The notes: generated by a model not told the origin, from the letters alone. DNA of 57,294 bases from an uncultured Bacteroidales bacterium (GCA_946626605.1 CAMOUL010000011.1:1-57294), one strand, 5' to 3'; numbered from the stretch's first letter, positions 32,283-41,281 are shown. Translations and numbers: made by a program.

Positions 32283-33656
32283 TTATCCCTTTACGACAGC
32301 TATTACTTTCTCAGCGAGGGCGTTGGCCTGCTCCATCGTGGCCGCTTCGGAATAAACGCGGATGATGGGTTCGGTATTGGACTTGCGTAAGTGTACCCAT
32401 CCGTCGGCGAAATCGATCTTCACGCCGTCGCGGTCGTTGACGCGTTCGTTCTTGTAGAGCTCTTTGACGCGTGCCAGGATGGCATCCACGTCGGTGTCCG
32501 GCGTGAGGTCGATGCGGTTCTTGGAGATGCAGTAGTCGGGCAGGGTCCGGCGCAGTTCGCTGACCTTCATGCCCGATTTTGCCAAATGGCTCAGGAAGAG
32601 TGCGATGCCGACCAGCGCGTCGCGTCCGTAGTGGCACTCGGGGTAAATGACACCGCCGTTTCCTTCGCCGCCAATGACGGCGTTCACGCGTTTCATCTCC
32701 GCCACCACATTCACTTCACCCACCGCGCTGGCACTGTATTCGCCGCCGTGCGCTTTGGTCACATCGCTCAAGGCGCGGGTGGAGGACATATTACTTACCG
32801 TGTTGCCCGGCGTATAGCGAAGGATGTAATCCGCCACGCTGACGAGGGTATATTCCTCTCCGAACATCTCTCCGTTTTCGCAGATGATCGCCAGACGATC
32901 GACATCCGGATCGACTACAAAACCCACATCCGCCTTACCGGATTTGAGCAGGTCGCTGATCTGAGTCAGGTGTTGGGGCAGCGGTTCGGGGTTGTGCGGG
33001 AAAAGGCCGTTCGGCGTGCAGTTCAGTTCGATGATATTCTCTACGCCGACAGCCTTCAGAATAGCGGGAATGGCTAATCCGCCGACAGAGTTGACGCAGT
33101 CGATAGCGACCGTGAAATGGCGCTTTTTGATCGCCTCTACGTCCACAAGTTTCAGCTTGAGAACCTGCTCAATATGGTAAGGCAGGTAATCTTTGGTTGT
33201 CATGTGACCCAATTGATCCACTTCGGCAAAGGTGAAATCCTCTTTTTCGGCAATCGCCAGCACGCCTTTGCCTTCGGCATCATTGAGGAACTCGCCTTTC
33301 TCGTTGAGGAGCTTGAGGGCGTTCCACTGTTTGGGGTTATGGCTGGCGGTGAGGATGATTCCTCCGGCGGCCTGCTCACCGGTGACGGCTAACTCGGTCG
33401 TCGGCGTCGAAGCCAGACCTATATTCACCACATCGTAACCCATCCCCATGAGGGTTCCGCACACAATCTGATCGACCATCTGTCCGCTGATACGGGCATC
33501 TCGACCCACTACAATCTTGTTGTTACCGGGCATGGCAGCGCGGCGTTGCGTTGCGTACGCAGCGGTAAAACGAACGATATCCACGGGGTTCAAACCCTCG
33601 CCAACACGGCCGCCGATAGTGCCGCGGATACCGGAAATACTCTTTACTAAACTCAT
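32283..33656 (-). CDS. glmM: Phosphoglucosamine mutase GlmM (phosphohexomutase family)
   Basis: 457 residues. The phosphoserine loop TASHNPKQWNALK places the catalytic Ser at 105; the metal loop is VVDPDVDRLA; the sugar loop is GGEGNGGVIY, and the C-terminal phosphate loop is RKSNTEPIIRVYSEA. Interconverts glucosamine 6- and 1-phosphate for UDP-GlcNAc and so feeds both peptidoglycan and the lpxB pathway next door. The GEGNGG loop and closeness to lpxB favour GlmM over phosphomannomutase. One base separates it from the upstream DUF4827 gene stop. Confidence 0.88.
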   Translation of the reverse strand: MSLVKSISGIRGTIGGRVGEGLNPVDIVRFTAAYATQRRAAMPGNNKIVVGRDARISGQMVDQIVCGTLMGMGYDVVNIGLASTPTTELAVTGEQAAGGIILTASHNPKQWNALKLLNEKGEFLNDAEGKGVLAIAEKEDFTFAEVDQLGHMTTKDYLPYHIEQVLKLKLVDVEAIKKRHFTVAIDCVNSVGGLAIPAILKAVGVENIIELNCTPNGLFPHNPEPLPQHLTQISDLLKSGKADVGFVVDPDVDRLAIICENGEMFGEEYTLVSVADYILRYTPGNTVSNMSSTRALSDVTKAHGGEYSASAVGEVNVVAEMKRVNAVIGGEGNGGVIYPECHYGRDALVGIALFLSHLAKSGMKVSELRRTLPDYCISKNRIDLTPDTDVDAILARVKELYKNERVNDRDGVKIDFADGWVHLRKSNTEPIIRVYSEAATMEQANALAEKVIAVVKG

Positions 33657-33657
33657 A

Positions 33658-34194
33658 TTATTGCTTTACTTTGATTTTCAAAATATAGACATAGGGCGTC
33701 ACGGAGGTCTGGTCTTCCGTGAAACCTAATTTGCTGGGCACAATGATCTCGCATTGCGCGTCGGCATATTTCATTAACTTCACTGCCACATGCCATCCCA
33801 CGCACTCGCATTCAACGCCGTTCTGGTAGTGAAACTCCCTCGGAAAGGCCTGGTCGAGCGTCGTCCAATAACTCAGTGTGTCGGCGTTTTCCGTCAACTC
33901 AAACTGCTTGTACCGCGCCACGATCAGATCGTTCGGGACAATCTCATACGACGTGTCGCCACGCTGGATGAGGTGGAAATAGAGGTTGTCGTACCCGCTG
34001 ACTTTGTAGTACTCTTTTGGTCCCCATTGATGGTCTTCCGCGGGTTCTTCCTCAATGATCTGAAGTCCGTTGCGGCTGATATAATTGGCGATCAGTTTGT
34101 CCTCCTTGTCGCGCAATCTGGAGTACGTGTTGGATGTGCATCCGGCAGTCATGAGACCCAGACCGAGAAGCAACATTAGAATCGTTTTTTTCAT
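33658..34194 (-). CDS. DUF4827 family FKBP-like lipoprotein
   Basis: 178 residues. Lipobox MTAGC with Cys19. Sequence blocks DKEDKLIANYISRNGLQIIE, YYKVSGYDNLYFHLIQRGD and AFPREFHYQ, ending PYVYILKIKVKQ, fit DUF4827, which is related to FKBP-type prolyl isomerases and is restricted to Bacteroidota. Periplasmic side of a membrane anchor. Its start overlaps the stop of the upstream FKBP-like gene by four bases, indicating coupled translation and perhaps joint action in envelope protein folding. Catalytic activity is not shown. Confidence 0.8.
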   Translation of the reverse strand: MKKTILMLLLGLGLMTAGCTSNTYSRLRDKEDKLIANYISRNGLQIIEEEPAEDHQWGPKEYYKVSGYDNLYFHLIQRGDTSYEIVPNDLIVARYKQFELTENADTLSYWTTLDQAFPREFHYQNGVECECVGWHVAVKLMKYADAQCEIIVPSKLGFTEDQTSVTPYVYILKIKVKQ

Positions 34195-34721
34195 TCTTGT
34201 ATCTCTAAATCAATGATTACATTTTCAAATGGCGGCACATGCTCCGTCCCCTGTTGTCCAAAGGCGGTGTACCAAGGTGCGTACATGCGCATTTTGGCGC
34301 CGGGGTGCATCTCCCGCAGGTTCCGGTCCACCGCGTGCGGCAGTTGGTTCTTGCCGATGGTATAAGTGCCTTGGTTGTCCTCCAGCAGTTTCCCTTCGAG
34401 CGTATAAACGCGCATGTGGATGGGGTAGGACTTCCCGGGCTGCAAGGTCGGCTCATCCGTCCGGCCGGGGTCGGAGATATGTATCCAAGCGTGCGCCTCA
34501 TAGAGGGCAAAGGGCTCTTCCTGCGCCTGAACGGCTTGCCCGACCGCTTGGTCTGCCGCCTCCGCCATGCGGAGCGTCATCTCCATCAACGCCAGTTGGG
34601 TCGTGTCCTCTTGGGGCTTTTCTCCCTTGCGCTGGCTGGGCCGCTGCGGACCTTTGCCGCCGCAACCGCAAAGCAGCGCCAGGGCGAGAAGAAGTATGCC
34701 TGTTTGCTTACCAATTATCAT
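34191..34721 (-). CDS. FKBP-type peptidylprolyl isomerase-like lipoprotein
   Basis: 176 residues. Lipobox near LLCGCGG (Cys20 most likely). After a charged linker, residues 90-176 form an FKBP-like domain: PGKSYPIHMRVYTLEGKLLE, AVDRNLREMHPGAKMRMYAP, TAFGQQGTEHVPPFENVIID, the last matching the YG..G....IPPN..L.F motif in modified form. Probably a periplasmic folding catalyst or binding protein. It overlaps the end of the hybrid two-component gene by four bases, an unusual coupling of a regulator with a lipoprotein. Confidence 0.78.
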   Translation of the reverse strand: MIIGKQTGILLLALALLCGCGGKGPQRPSQRKGEKPQEDTTQLALMEMTLRMAEAADQAVGQAVQAQEEPFALYEAHAWIHISDPGRTDEPTLQPGKSYPIHMRVYTLEGKLLEDNQGTYTIGKNQLPHAVDRNLREMHPGAKMRMYAPWYTAFGQQGTEHVPPFENVIIDLEIQE

Positions 34722-37700
34722 TTTTCTTCTTTCTCCAAAGCTGCCCGGCGGTACTCACTCGGCGTGACGCCGTACGTGTTCTTGAAGCACTTGGCGAAAT
34801 ACCGTGAGTCGTTCATGCCGACCATATAAGTCACTTCGGTGATGTTATACTGGCGGTCTTCCAAGAGTTGCGCAGCCCGTTTGATACGCATCTCGCGGAT
34901 GAACTCTACAGGACTGAGGCCGGTCAGGCTCTTCAACTTGTTGAAGAACACCGTTCTGCCCATGCCCATCTCATCGACCAGGTCATCGACCGTCAGGGTG
35001 TTGTTGTCCAGCTGCTTTTCCATGACGCCCAAGAGTTTGGCCAGGAAGGCATCGCCCGGAATGGGTTCGTCGCCTTTCTGCGGCTCCAGACGCATCAGAC
35101 GCTCGCGGTAACTCTGCTCGAGTTGGCTGCGCAGGGTCAGGATATTATGTACCCTTGCGCGCAGGTATTCCGGCTCGAAAGGCTTGGTGACATAATCATC
35201 TGCGCCGTAATCAAGGGCTTGCAAGCGGCTCTCGATAGCCGTCTTGGCGGTCAGCAGGATGACAGGAATAAAGTCAAAATCTTTGTTCTGCTTGATAAAC
35301 TGCGTCAGCTCCAGACCATCGATTTTCGGCATCATCAGGTCGGTTACCACCAGATCAATCTGCTTGGTCCGGATGATTCGCTCCGCCTCTTCGCCATCCG
35401 CAGCGGTCTCTACGTGGTAGTCTTTGCTGAGGATGTTCGCCAGGAAGTTCCGCATGTCCTTGCTGTCATCGACCACCAGGATCGTGCGTTGTTGCTCCTG
35501 CTGCTCTTGCTGCAGTTGCTCAATCTTATCTTCAAACGTCGGTTCGACAGCTGCAATCGTGGTGTTGTCATCGGCGATGAAATCTACCTCGTTGCCGAAA
35601 TGCTCTTTGCCCGTATGCAGGAGGACGGTGATCGTGGTACCTTTGCCCACTTCGCTCTCCACGTTGATGTAGCCGTGATGCAGATCCACCAGCTCTTTCG
35701 TCAGGTTCATTCCGATTCCTGTGCCGGTGATATTATTGTTGTTCAGCTCATTGTTGCTCGAGAAACGTTCAAACAGCACATTACGTTTGTCCGGCGCTAT
35801 TCCCACACCCTCGTCTTGCACGGCCAGTGTGACGAATCCCGGCTTGTCGGCGATGATGACGCGGATGGACTTGCCCGCCGGAGTGAACTTGAAGGCGTTG
35901 CTTAACAGGTTCCAGAGGATGGTGTCCATACGTCCGCGATCAACCCAAACGGTCGAGTCTTCCGCCTGGTTCACAATCTCAAACTGAATATGTTTGTCGT
36001 CCGCCTCTTTGCGGAAGTTAGCGCACGTCTCTTCCACTAAGTCGCTCAGCAGGGTCTGTTGCACTTTCAGTTTCATCTTCTGGTTCTGCACCTTGCGGAA
36101 CTCCAGCAGTTGGTTCACCATGCGTAACATACGCTGGCTGTTACTCTGGACGATCTCCAGCTGGTTGCGGACACTCTGACTGATTCGCTCGTTCTGCAGG
36201 ATATTCTCCACCGGCGCCACGATGAGCGTCAGAGGGGTGCGCAGTTCATGGCTGATGTTCGTAAAGAACCGCAGTTTGATATCCGTCACTTGTTGCTCGA
36301 TCTTCACTTTCTGGCGCAGCATGTTATAGGTGCTCACCGCATAAGCTGTGATGCTGATCAGAGCAAGGATGCCAATGACGTACAGCAAAATCGCCCACCA
36401 CGTCAGCCACAGCGGTTTATCTACCATAATCACGAGCGTGCGCTCGTTATCCACCTCGCCGCCCTCACGGTTGGTCGAACGGACGTGGAAGATATATTTG
36501 CCATTTTGCAGGTTGCTGTACGTCACGCGCCGCAGGTCGGTCGGATGGTTCCAGCTCTTGTCGATGCCGTCCATCTTGTAGGAGTAGTAGATTTTATCTA
36601 TGCCCACATAATCCATCGCTGCATATTCGATGGTCACATTGCTACCGTTAGGAAGGGTAATCGTGTCTCCTTCCCATTCCTCGTCCTGCGCCGTGATACG
36701 CGTGATACGAAGCGGCGGAACGGAAACCGTGTGGCGGATATGCGAAGGATCGAAGGAACAGTAGCCGTTCGAGTAACCGAACAAGATCACGCCGCTTGGT
36801 GTACGCAGCGCCTCGGCCTCCGTGAAGAAGGTGTTGTGCTCGCCGTCCAGCGCATCGTAGTAGTAGAGGTTTCCTGTTTCCAGATCCAGCTGGGCAATGT
36901 CGCTCTCCGACGTGAACCAGAGGTTCTTGCCGTCGCCCGCCATGCTCAGGATGATATCATGGAAAGTCTCCACAGAGGTGATTTTGGCCTCCGGGTCTTT
37001 CGGATCCATCGTCAGCAGACCTCCACCGAAGGAGCCCAGCCACAACTTGTCGCGGCTGTAATAAATCGCGCGGATATCATAACTCGGAATGACCGTGCTC
37101 TCGTAGGTGTTCAGGTTGATCTTCAGCAGACCGGTCGTCGTACCGCACCAGAGGGTCTCATCCACAATCTCTATGTCGCGCACTTTCATGCCTTGACCCA
37201 CCACTTTCGGTTCTGCCCAGCCTTTCTCTGTCATCTTGAGGATATTCACGCCGCCTCCGTAAGTCGCTACATACAGCTCTCCGTCGCGTCCTTCCTCCAG
37301 GTCGTAGATATCCGGATGGTTCGTCGGGATGGTCTTGCCCGTCGTGATATTTTTCAAACCATGCCCCTTGGTTCCGTACAACATCCCGTGAGAACTCTCC
37401 AAAGCGCAATAGACTCCGGTCTCCGACTTGACGAGTGTCAGCACTTCGCCTTGTTTCGTGCGGGCAAAAGCACGTACTTCGCCGTTATCCGATTCCGAAT
37501 GACGCATGTCGTGCAGCTGGTAAGGCGTCGGATCCATGTTTACGCAATCTACACCGCCGTCGTACGTGGAGATCCACATCTGTCCGTCGCGGTCGATATA
37601 TGCCGTGTGGATCATGTTTGTCAGCCGCTCGATAGGATAGACCAACTCGTCTTTCTCCATGTCGTAGTAGCTCCATCCTCCACCGGTCGGATTCACCCAC

Positions 37701-38272
37701 GTACGGCCTAAGTTATCTTCAATCAGGAAGAAATGCTCACGCAGCCGACCCGCATAGCGGCTGTCCAGAGGCGGCGTGAAGCGCTTCCACTGGCCGTAAC
37801 GGTAACGCAAGATTCCCTGCGTGTCATCGGCCTGCCAGATGATGCCGTGCGAATCGACTTTCGTCTTCTTGTCGCTCTCCGCCATCTGCGCCACCATGCC
37901 TTCAGGAAGACTGTCGTACGGGAACTCGGAAGTCACCTTCCGCGACGCGTCTATACGGTAGTAATGGCCGTCATACGTGCTCCACCAGATCTGCTCTGCC
38001 TCATCTTCAAAGATCATCACCACGCGGTTGTTCACACGGACTTCCTGACCGTTATTCATCGCCTTGTAGATCTTGAAGGTGTAGCCGTCAAAACGGTTCA
38101 GACCATCCCACGTACCGAACCACATGAATCCCTGCTTGTCTTGCAGAATAGCCATGACGGTGTTTTGACTCAAGCCGTTTTTGATGGAGTAGTGCTGAAT
38201 GACATAGTGCTCATGCGCGCTGAGGCTCAATACCCCCATTAGGACGCATAGCATAAGAATGAAGCGTTTCAT
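34718..38272 (-). CDS. Hybrid two-component system sensor-regulator (HTCS)
   Basis: 1184 residues from MKRFILMLCVLMGVLSLSA; an upstream in-frame ATG runs back into rfbA and is rejected. Order: signal peptide; periplasmic two-component-regulator propeller repeats (SQNTVMAILQDKQGFMWFGT, WDGLNRFDGYTF, DGQMWISTYDGGVDC); Y_Y_Y domain at about 545-600; membrane segment at about 620-645; HisKA with SHELRTPL (His about 672); HATPase with NLLSNAFKF and DEGVGIA; receiver domain with VVTDLMMPK (Asp about 977); AraC-type HTH at about 1090-1180. Senses a periplasmic ligand and controls transcription in one chain, usually for glycan utilisation genes. No susC/susD pair is nearby, so its target lies elsewhere or is the adjacent genes. 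Confidence 0.94.
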   Translation of the reverse strand: MKRFILMLCVLMGVLSLSAHEHYVIQHYSIKNGLSQNTVMAILQDKQGFMWFGTWDGLNRFDGYTFKIYKAMNNGQEVRVNNRVVMIFEDEAEQIWWSTYDGHYYRIDASRKVTSEFPYDSLPEGMVAQMAESDKKTKVDSHGIIWQADDTQGILRYRYGQWKRFTPPLDSRYAGRLREHFFLIEDNLGRTWVNPTGGGWSYYDMEKDELVYPIERLTNMIHTAYIDRDGQMWISTYDGGVDCVNMDPTPYQLHDMRHSESDNGEVRAFARTKQGEVLTLVKSETGVYCALESSHGMLYGTKGHGLKNITTGKTIPTNHPDIYDLEEGRDGELYVATYGGGVNILKMTEKGWAEPKVVGQGMKVRDIEIVDETLWCGTTTGLLKINLNTYESTVIPSYDIRAIYYSRDKLWLGSFGGGLLTMDPKDPEAKITSVETFHDIILSMAGDGKNLWFTSESDIAQLDLETGNLYYYDALDGEHNTFFTEAEALRTPSGVILFGYSNGYCSFDPSHIRHTVSVPPLRITRITAQDEEWEGDTITLPNGSNVTIEYAAMDYVGIDKIYYSYKMDGIDKSWNHPTDLRRVTYSNLQNGKYIFHVRSTNREGGEVDNERTLVIMVDKPLWLTWWAILLYVIGILALISITAYAVSTYNMLRQKVKIEQQVTDIKLRFFTNISHELRTPLTLIVAPVENILQNERISQSVRNQLEIVQSNSQRMLRMVNQLLEFRKVQNQKMKLKVQQTLLSDLVEETCANFRKEADDKHIQFEIVNQAEDSTVWVDRGRMDTILWNLLSNAFKFTPAGKSIRVIIADKPGFVTLAVQDEGVGIAPDKRNVLFERFSSNNELNNNNITGTGIGMNLTKELVDLHHGYINVESEVGKGTTITVLLHTGKEHFGNEVDFIADDNTTIAAVEPTFEDKIEQLQQEQQEQQRTILVVDDSKDMRNFLANILSKDYHVETAADGEEAERIIRTKQIDLVVTDLMMPKIDGLELTQFIKQNKDFDFIPVILLTAKTAIESRLQALDYGADDYVTKPFEPEYLRARVHNILTLRSQLEQSYRERLMRLEPQKGDEPIPGDAFLAKLLGVMEKQLDNNTLTVDDLVDEMGMGRTVFFNKLKSLTGLSPVEFIREMRIKRAAQLLEDRQYNITEVTYMVGMNDSRYFAKCFKNTYGVTPSEYRRAALEKEEK

Positions 38273-38298
38273 AGTATTGTGAATTTTTTTTATTCCTA

Positions 38299-39210
38299 CT
38301 AAAATCCCTTTGCAGCAATCCGCTCCAAGTAGCGGCCGTAAGCGGTCTTCATCTCTTTGCCCAAAGCCGCCAGTTGCTCTGTACTGATCCAGCCGTTGCG
38401 CCAAGCGATCTCCTCGATGCAGCTGACATAGAAACCCTGGCGATTTTGGATAGTAGCAATAAAATTGCCGGCCTCCAGCAGACTGTCGCAGTTGCCTGTA
38501 TCCAGCCATGCGAAACCGCGGCTGAACAGTTTGACCTTCAGCGTGCCTTCGTTCAGATAAATCTTATTGAGGTCCGTGATCTCGTACTCGCCGCGTGCGC
38601 TGGGCTGCAGATTTGCCGCCTTCTCGCAAACCGTTGCGTCGTAGAAATACAGACCCGGAACGGCATAATTGCTCTTCGGCTCTGCCGGCTTCTCCTCGAG
38701 GCTCTTGACTTTTAATACAGTCTCTTTTCCTCCGTGCAGATCAGAGGACTGCTCTTCCTCAAACTCCACCACGCCGTACGCCCGCGGATCCGCTACTTCG
38801 TAGCCGAAGATACAGGCTCCGCCTTTTTGGACACTCTCTACCGCGTCACGGAGCATATGACCGAAATGCTGGCCGTAGAACATGTTATCTCCCAAAATCA
38901 AGCATCCCGGCTCGCCGTTCAAAAACTCACGACCCAGTACAAAAGCCTGCGCCAGACCGTTCGGCACTAACTGTACTTTGTAGCTCAACTTCATACCGAT
39001 GCGGCTGCCGTCTCCCAACAACTCCTCAAACATCGGCAGATCCCGCGGAGTGCTGATGACCAACACCTCACGGATTCCCGCTAACATCAATGCACTCAAG
39101 GGGTAATAAATCATCGGCTTGTCATATACCGGCATGATTTGTTTGCTGATCGCTTTGCTCAGGGGATACAAACGAGTTGCGCTTCCTCCCGCTAAAATAA
39201 TTCCTTTCAT
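38299..39210 (-). CDS. rfbA: Glucose-1-phosphate thymidylyltransferase RfbA
   Basis: 303 residues, the usual length. Nucleotide-binding start KGIILAGGSATRLYPLSKAI, then KQIMPVYDKPMIYYPLSALM, LGDNMFYG, FGYEVADPRAYGVVEFEEE and EEKPAEPKSNYAVPGLYFYD. Makes dTDP-glucose for rhamnose and other deoxysugars of surface polysaccharides. It has its own promoter at 39235-39266. The gap to the two-component gene is only 26 bases with no terminator seen, so the regulator may be read from the same promoter. Other rfb genes are not in the window. Confidence 0.95.
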   Translation of the reverse strand: MKGIILAGGSATRLYPLSKAISKQIMPVYDKPMIYYPLSALMLAGIREVLVISTPRDLPMFEELLGDGSRIGMKLSYKVQLVPNGLAQAFVLGREFLNGEPGCLILGDNMFYGQHFGHMLRDAVESVQKGGACIFGYEVADPRAYGVVEFEEEQSSDLHGGKETVLKVKSLEEKPAEPKSNYAVPGLYFYDATVCEKAANLQPSARGEYEITDLNKIYLNEGTLKVKLFSRGFAWLDTGNCDSLLEAGNFIATIQNRQGFYVSCIEEIAWRNGWISTEQLAALGKEMKTAYGRYLERIAAKGF

Positions 39211-39234
39211 AATTTACTTATACATTTTGCGGCC

Positions 39235-39266
39235 GCAAAGATACAACAAAAATTCCACATACGCAA
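39235..39266 (-). promoter_or_regulatory. Promoter of rfbA
   Basis: Minus-strand -7 box TATCTTTGC (39235-39243), -33 box TTGC (39263-39266), 19-base spacer; 24 bases before the ATG at 39210. Confidence 0.82.
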
Positions 39267-39282
39267 GGGATGTGGAATTTTT
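39248..39282 (-). terminator. Terminator of the menA operon enclosing the rfbA -33 box
   Basis: AAAAATTCCACAT (39248-39260) pairs perfectly over 13 bases with ATGTGGAATTTTT (39270-39282). The nine-base loop ACGCAAGGG contains the rfbA -33 box. On the minus strand the stem ends in TTTTTG, as an intrinsic terminator 25 bases after the menA stop. Confidence 0.75.
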
Positions 39283-39306
39283 TACACATTTTATGTGTAT
39301 TTTTTA

Positions 39307-40173
39307 TCAAAAAAGTGCTAAAATCGCCACAATAAGTGTGCTGAACATCAAAACAGGCATCTGTTTGTCTAATTTCTCAGTATGACTCCAGACGTACCGG
39401 AGGTGCCATCCCCATACCGGAATAATACACAAAACCCACCAGTGTCCATATACGCAAAAAATTGCCAGACAGCCAACCAGCAAAAGCGTCTGATACACTC
39501 GTCCGCCCCGCTCGCCCAAGAGGCTCGCAAAAGTGTGTTTGCCGTGAGCGCGGTCATTTTGCATATCGCGGATATTATTCAGATTCAGTACACCCACGCA
39601 AGGCAATCCGATTGCTGCTCCACACCAGAAAATCTCCGCCGTCAAATTTTGCACCTGCAAATAATAGCCGCCGACCGTACTGAGCAACCCGAAGAACAAA
39701 AACACCCCTAAATCTCCCAGCCCGATGTACCCGTAACTGTGCTTTCCAAGGGTATATTTGATGGCACCCACTATCGCAAAGGCACCAAGTAAGAGGAATC
39801 CTAGACTTTGTGTACAGAACAATGTGCCGAAAGCGCTGTATATCAATAAGATACCGAACACTACACAGAGCCCCAAAAACAGCCAAATCATGCCTTTCAT
39901 TTGCCGTTCTGTGATCTTCCCTGCCTGCAAGCCGTACGCTTCGCGTCCATGCTGCTCTTGGTCCGTCCCTTTCAGGGCATCCCCCAACTCATTACTGAGG
40001 TTGCTTAGGATCTGCAGACTCAGCGTCGTCAAGATGGCTAACACAAAAATCTGAATACTGACAGCTGATGGCTGACAGCCCGTCTCGCGCCATGCCAAAC
40101 CCGTTCCGAGAATGATTCCCGAAACGGACAAAGGCAGCGTCCTTAATCGTAAGGATTGAATATACGGATTCAT
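39307..40173 (-). CDS. menA: 1,4-dihydroxy-2-naphthoate polyprenyltransferase MenA
   Basis: 288 residues, UbiA superfamily. The first Asp-rich motif is in NLSNELGDALKGTDQEQHG and the second in LNLNNIRDMQNDRAHGKHTF; eight or nine hydrophobic segments alternate with them. Attaches the prenyl chain to dihydroxynaphthoate in menaquinone synthesis at the inner membrane. Residues GCQPSAVSIQIF near position 33 are encoded by a repeat (40050-40082) also found at the end of potA; it lies in the loop after the first membrane segment. Last gene of the minus operon ttcA-like, DUF486, sirtuin, menA. Confidence 0.92.
   Translation of the reverse strand: MNPYIQSLRLRTLPLSVSGIILGTGLAWRETGCQPSAVSIQIFVLAILTTLSLQILSNLSNELGDALKGTDQEQHGREAYGLQAGKITERQMKGMIWLFLGLCVVFGILLIYSAFGTLFCTQSLGFLLLGAFAIVGAIKYTLGKHSYGYIGLGDLGVFLFFGLLSTVGGYYLQVQNLTAEIFWCGAAIGLPCVGVLNLNNIRDMQNDRAHGKHTFASLLGERGGRVYQTLLLVGCLAIFCVYGHWWVLCIIPVWGWHLRYVWSHTEKLDKQMPVLMFSTLIVAILALF
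40050..40082 (-). repeat. Family E repeat inside menA
   Basis: CTGAATACTGACAGCTGATG followed by GCTGACAG, against CTGAATGCTGATAGCTGATG at 16786-16805 in potA. In frame as QPSAVSIQ. Confidence 0.7.
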
Positions 40174-40180
40174 GAAAATA

Positions 40181-40882
40181 TTACTTGTTTTCCTTCAATA
40201 ACTGCTCCACCAACTCCGGCACACCTTCGGTGGCTTTCTTGCGGATATGGGTGATTCGGTCCGCCCACATACCGAACTCCGGCTGACCCGGATCCACGAA
40301 ATAAATCGGGCAGTTTTTCGGTGCGTAATGAATCAGACTGGCTGCCGGATAGACGTTCAGACTTGTTCCCACAACGACCATGATTTCTGCCTCCGATGCA
40401 ATACGGCATGCCTCATCGAAATACGGCACTCCTTCACCGAAGAAAACGATATACGGCCGTAGTAACGAGCCATCCGGATGACGGTCGCCGTAATGTTGTT
40501 CCCATCCTTCCAGAGGCACCGTAGCCGTCTCGTTGTTCTCGGACCGCAGTTTGGTGATCTCACCATGCAGATGTACCACATTCTTGGCACCTGCCCGCTC
40601 ATGCAGATCATCGATATTCTGGGTGATGATGCGGGTGTCCGGCAAAGCCTCCTGCAACTTGGCAATCGCCACATGCGCAGCATTCGGCTGGGCTGCCAGA
40701 GTGTCCTTTCTGCGGGCATTGTAAAAATCCACGCACAACTGCGGGTTGCGCAGCCATGCCTCGTGGGTACACACATCTTCGATGCGGTAATGTTCCCATA
40801 ACCCGTCTGAGTCGCGGAACGTACCCAGACCACTCTCAGCGCTTACTCCGGCGCCGGTGAAGACCACGATTTTTTTACTCAT
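40181..40882 (-). CDS. cobB: Sirtuin NAD-dependent deacylase
   Basis: 233 residues from MSKKIVVFTGAGVSAESGL; an alternative ATG at 40909 adds nine residues. Family motifs: GAGVSAESG, TQNIDDLHERAG, catalytic HLHGEI, LRPYIVFFGEGVP and VVGTSLNVYPAASLI. The two CxxC pairs that bind structural zinc in many sirtuins are absent: the stretch after HLHGEI (TKLRSENNETATVPLEGW) has no Cys. NAD-dependent removal of acetyl or other acyl groups from lysine in the cytoplasm. Seven bases before menA; co-transcription likely. Confidence 0.9.
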   Translation of the reverse strand: MSKKIVVFTGAGVSAESGLGTFRDSDGLWEHYRIEDVCTHEAWLRNPQLCVDFYNARRKDTLAAQPNAAHVAIAKLQEALPDTRIITQNIDDLHERAGAKNVVHLHGEITKLRSENNETATVPLEGWEQHYGDRHPDGSLLRPYIVFFGEGVPYFDEACRIASEAEIMVVVGTSLNVYPAASLIHYAPKNCPIYFVDPGQPEFGMWADRITHIRKKATEGVPELVEQLLKENK

Positions 40883-40909
40883 AACCTCTTTGTTTATAGG
40901 GTGAAACAT

Positions 40910-41281
40910 TTATTTGAATCCAAAGACGAAATACACGGCGGCAATCAGCAGCAGGCATGCTACGAAATGGTTCCATCGGAGCGGCATACCAAAAGCAATC
41001 GCTGAGAAAATAACAAAAACCACGAGCGTGATCACCTCCTGAATGACCTTCAGCTGCATCAACGTGAAGGGGCCGCCGTTGCCGTCAAAACCTATTCGGT
41101 TAGCGGGAACCTGCAGGCAATATTCAAAAAAAGCAATGCCCCAGGAGAGCAAAATAACCACAATCAGAGGTGTTGCGTTGGAGACAATCCCCATGTTCTG
41201 CAACTTCAAATGGCCATACCACGCCAGCGTCATGAAGACGTTCGACGCTAATAGTAACAATATAGTATATACAGCATTCAT
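40910..41281 (-). CDS. DUF486 (DMT-like) small membrane protein
   Basis: 123 residues with four membrane segments (TILLLLASNVFMTLAWYGHL, PLIVVILLSWGIAFFEYCL, VITLVVFVIFSAIAFGMPL, FVACLLLIAAVYFVFGFK). The central YCLQVPANRIG and FTLMQLKVIQEV match DUF486, a conserved family related to small drug/metabolite transporters but with no proven substrate. Its TAA is immediately followed by an ATG of the sirtuin frame. 17 bases from the upstream ttcA-like gene. Confidence 0.85.
   Translation of the reverse strand: MNAVYTILLLLASNVFMTLAWYGHLKLQNMGIVSNATPLIVVILLSWGIAFFEYCLQVPANRIGFDGNGGPFTLMQLKVIQEVITLVVFVIFSAIAFGMPLRWNHFVACLLLIAAVYFVFGFK

Noticed and set aside
36248..37711. 487-codon open frame antisense to the hybrid two-component gene
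   Set aside because: Shadow of a GC-richer coding region; no promoter or domain.
38273..38509. N-terminal extension of the hybrid two-component protein
   Set aside because: The extension overlaps rfbA out of frame, and a proper signal peptide starts at 38272.
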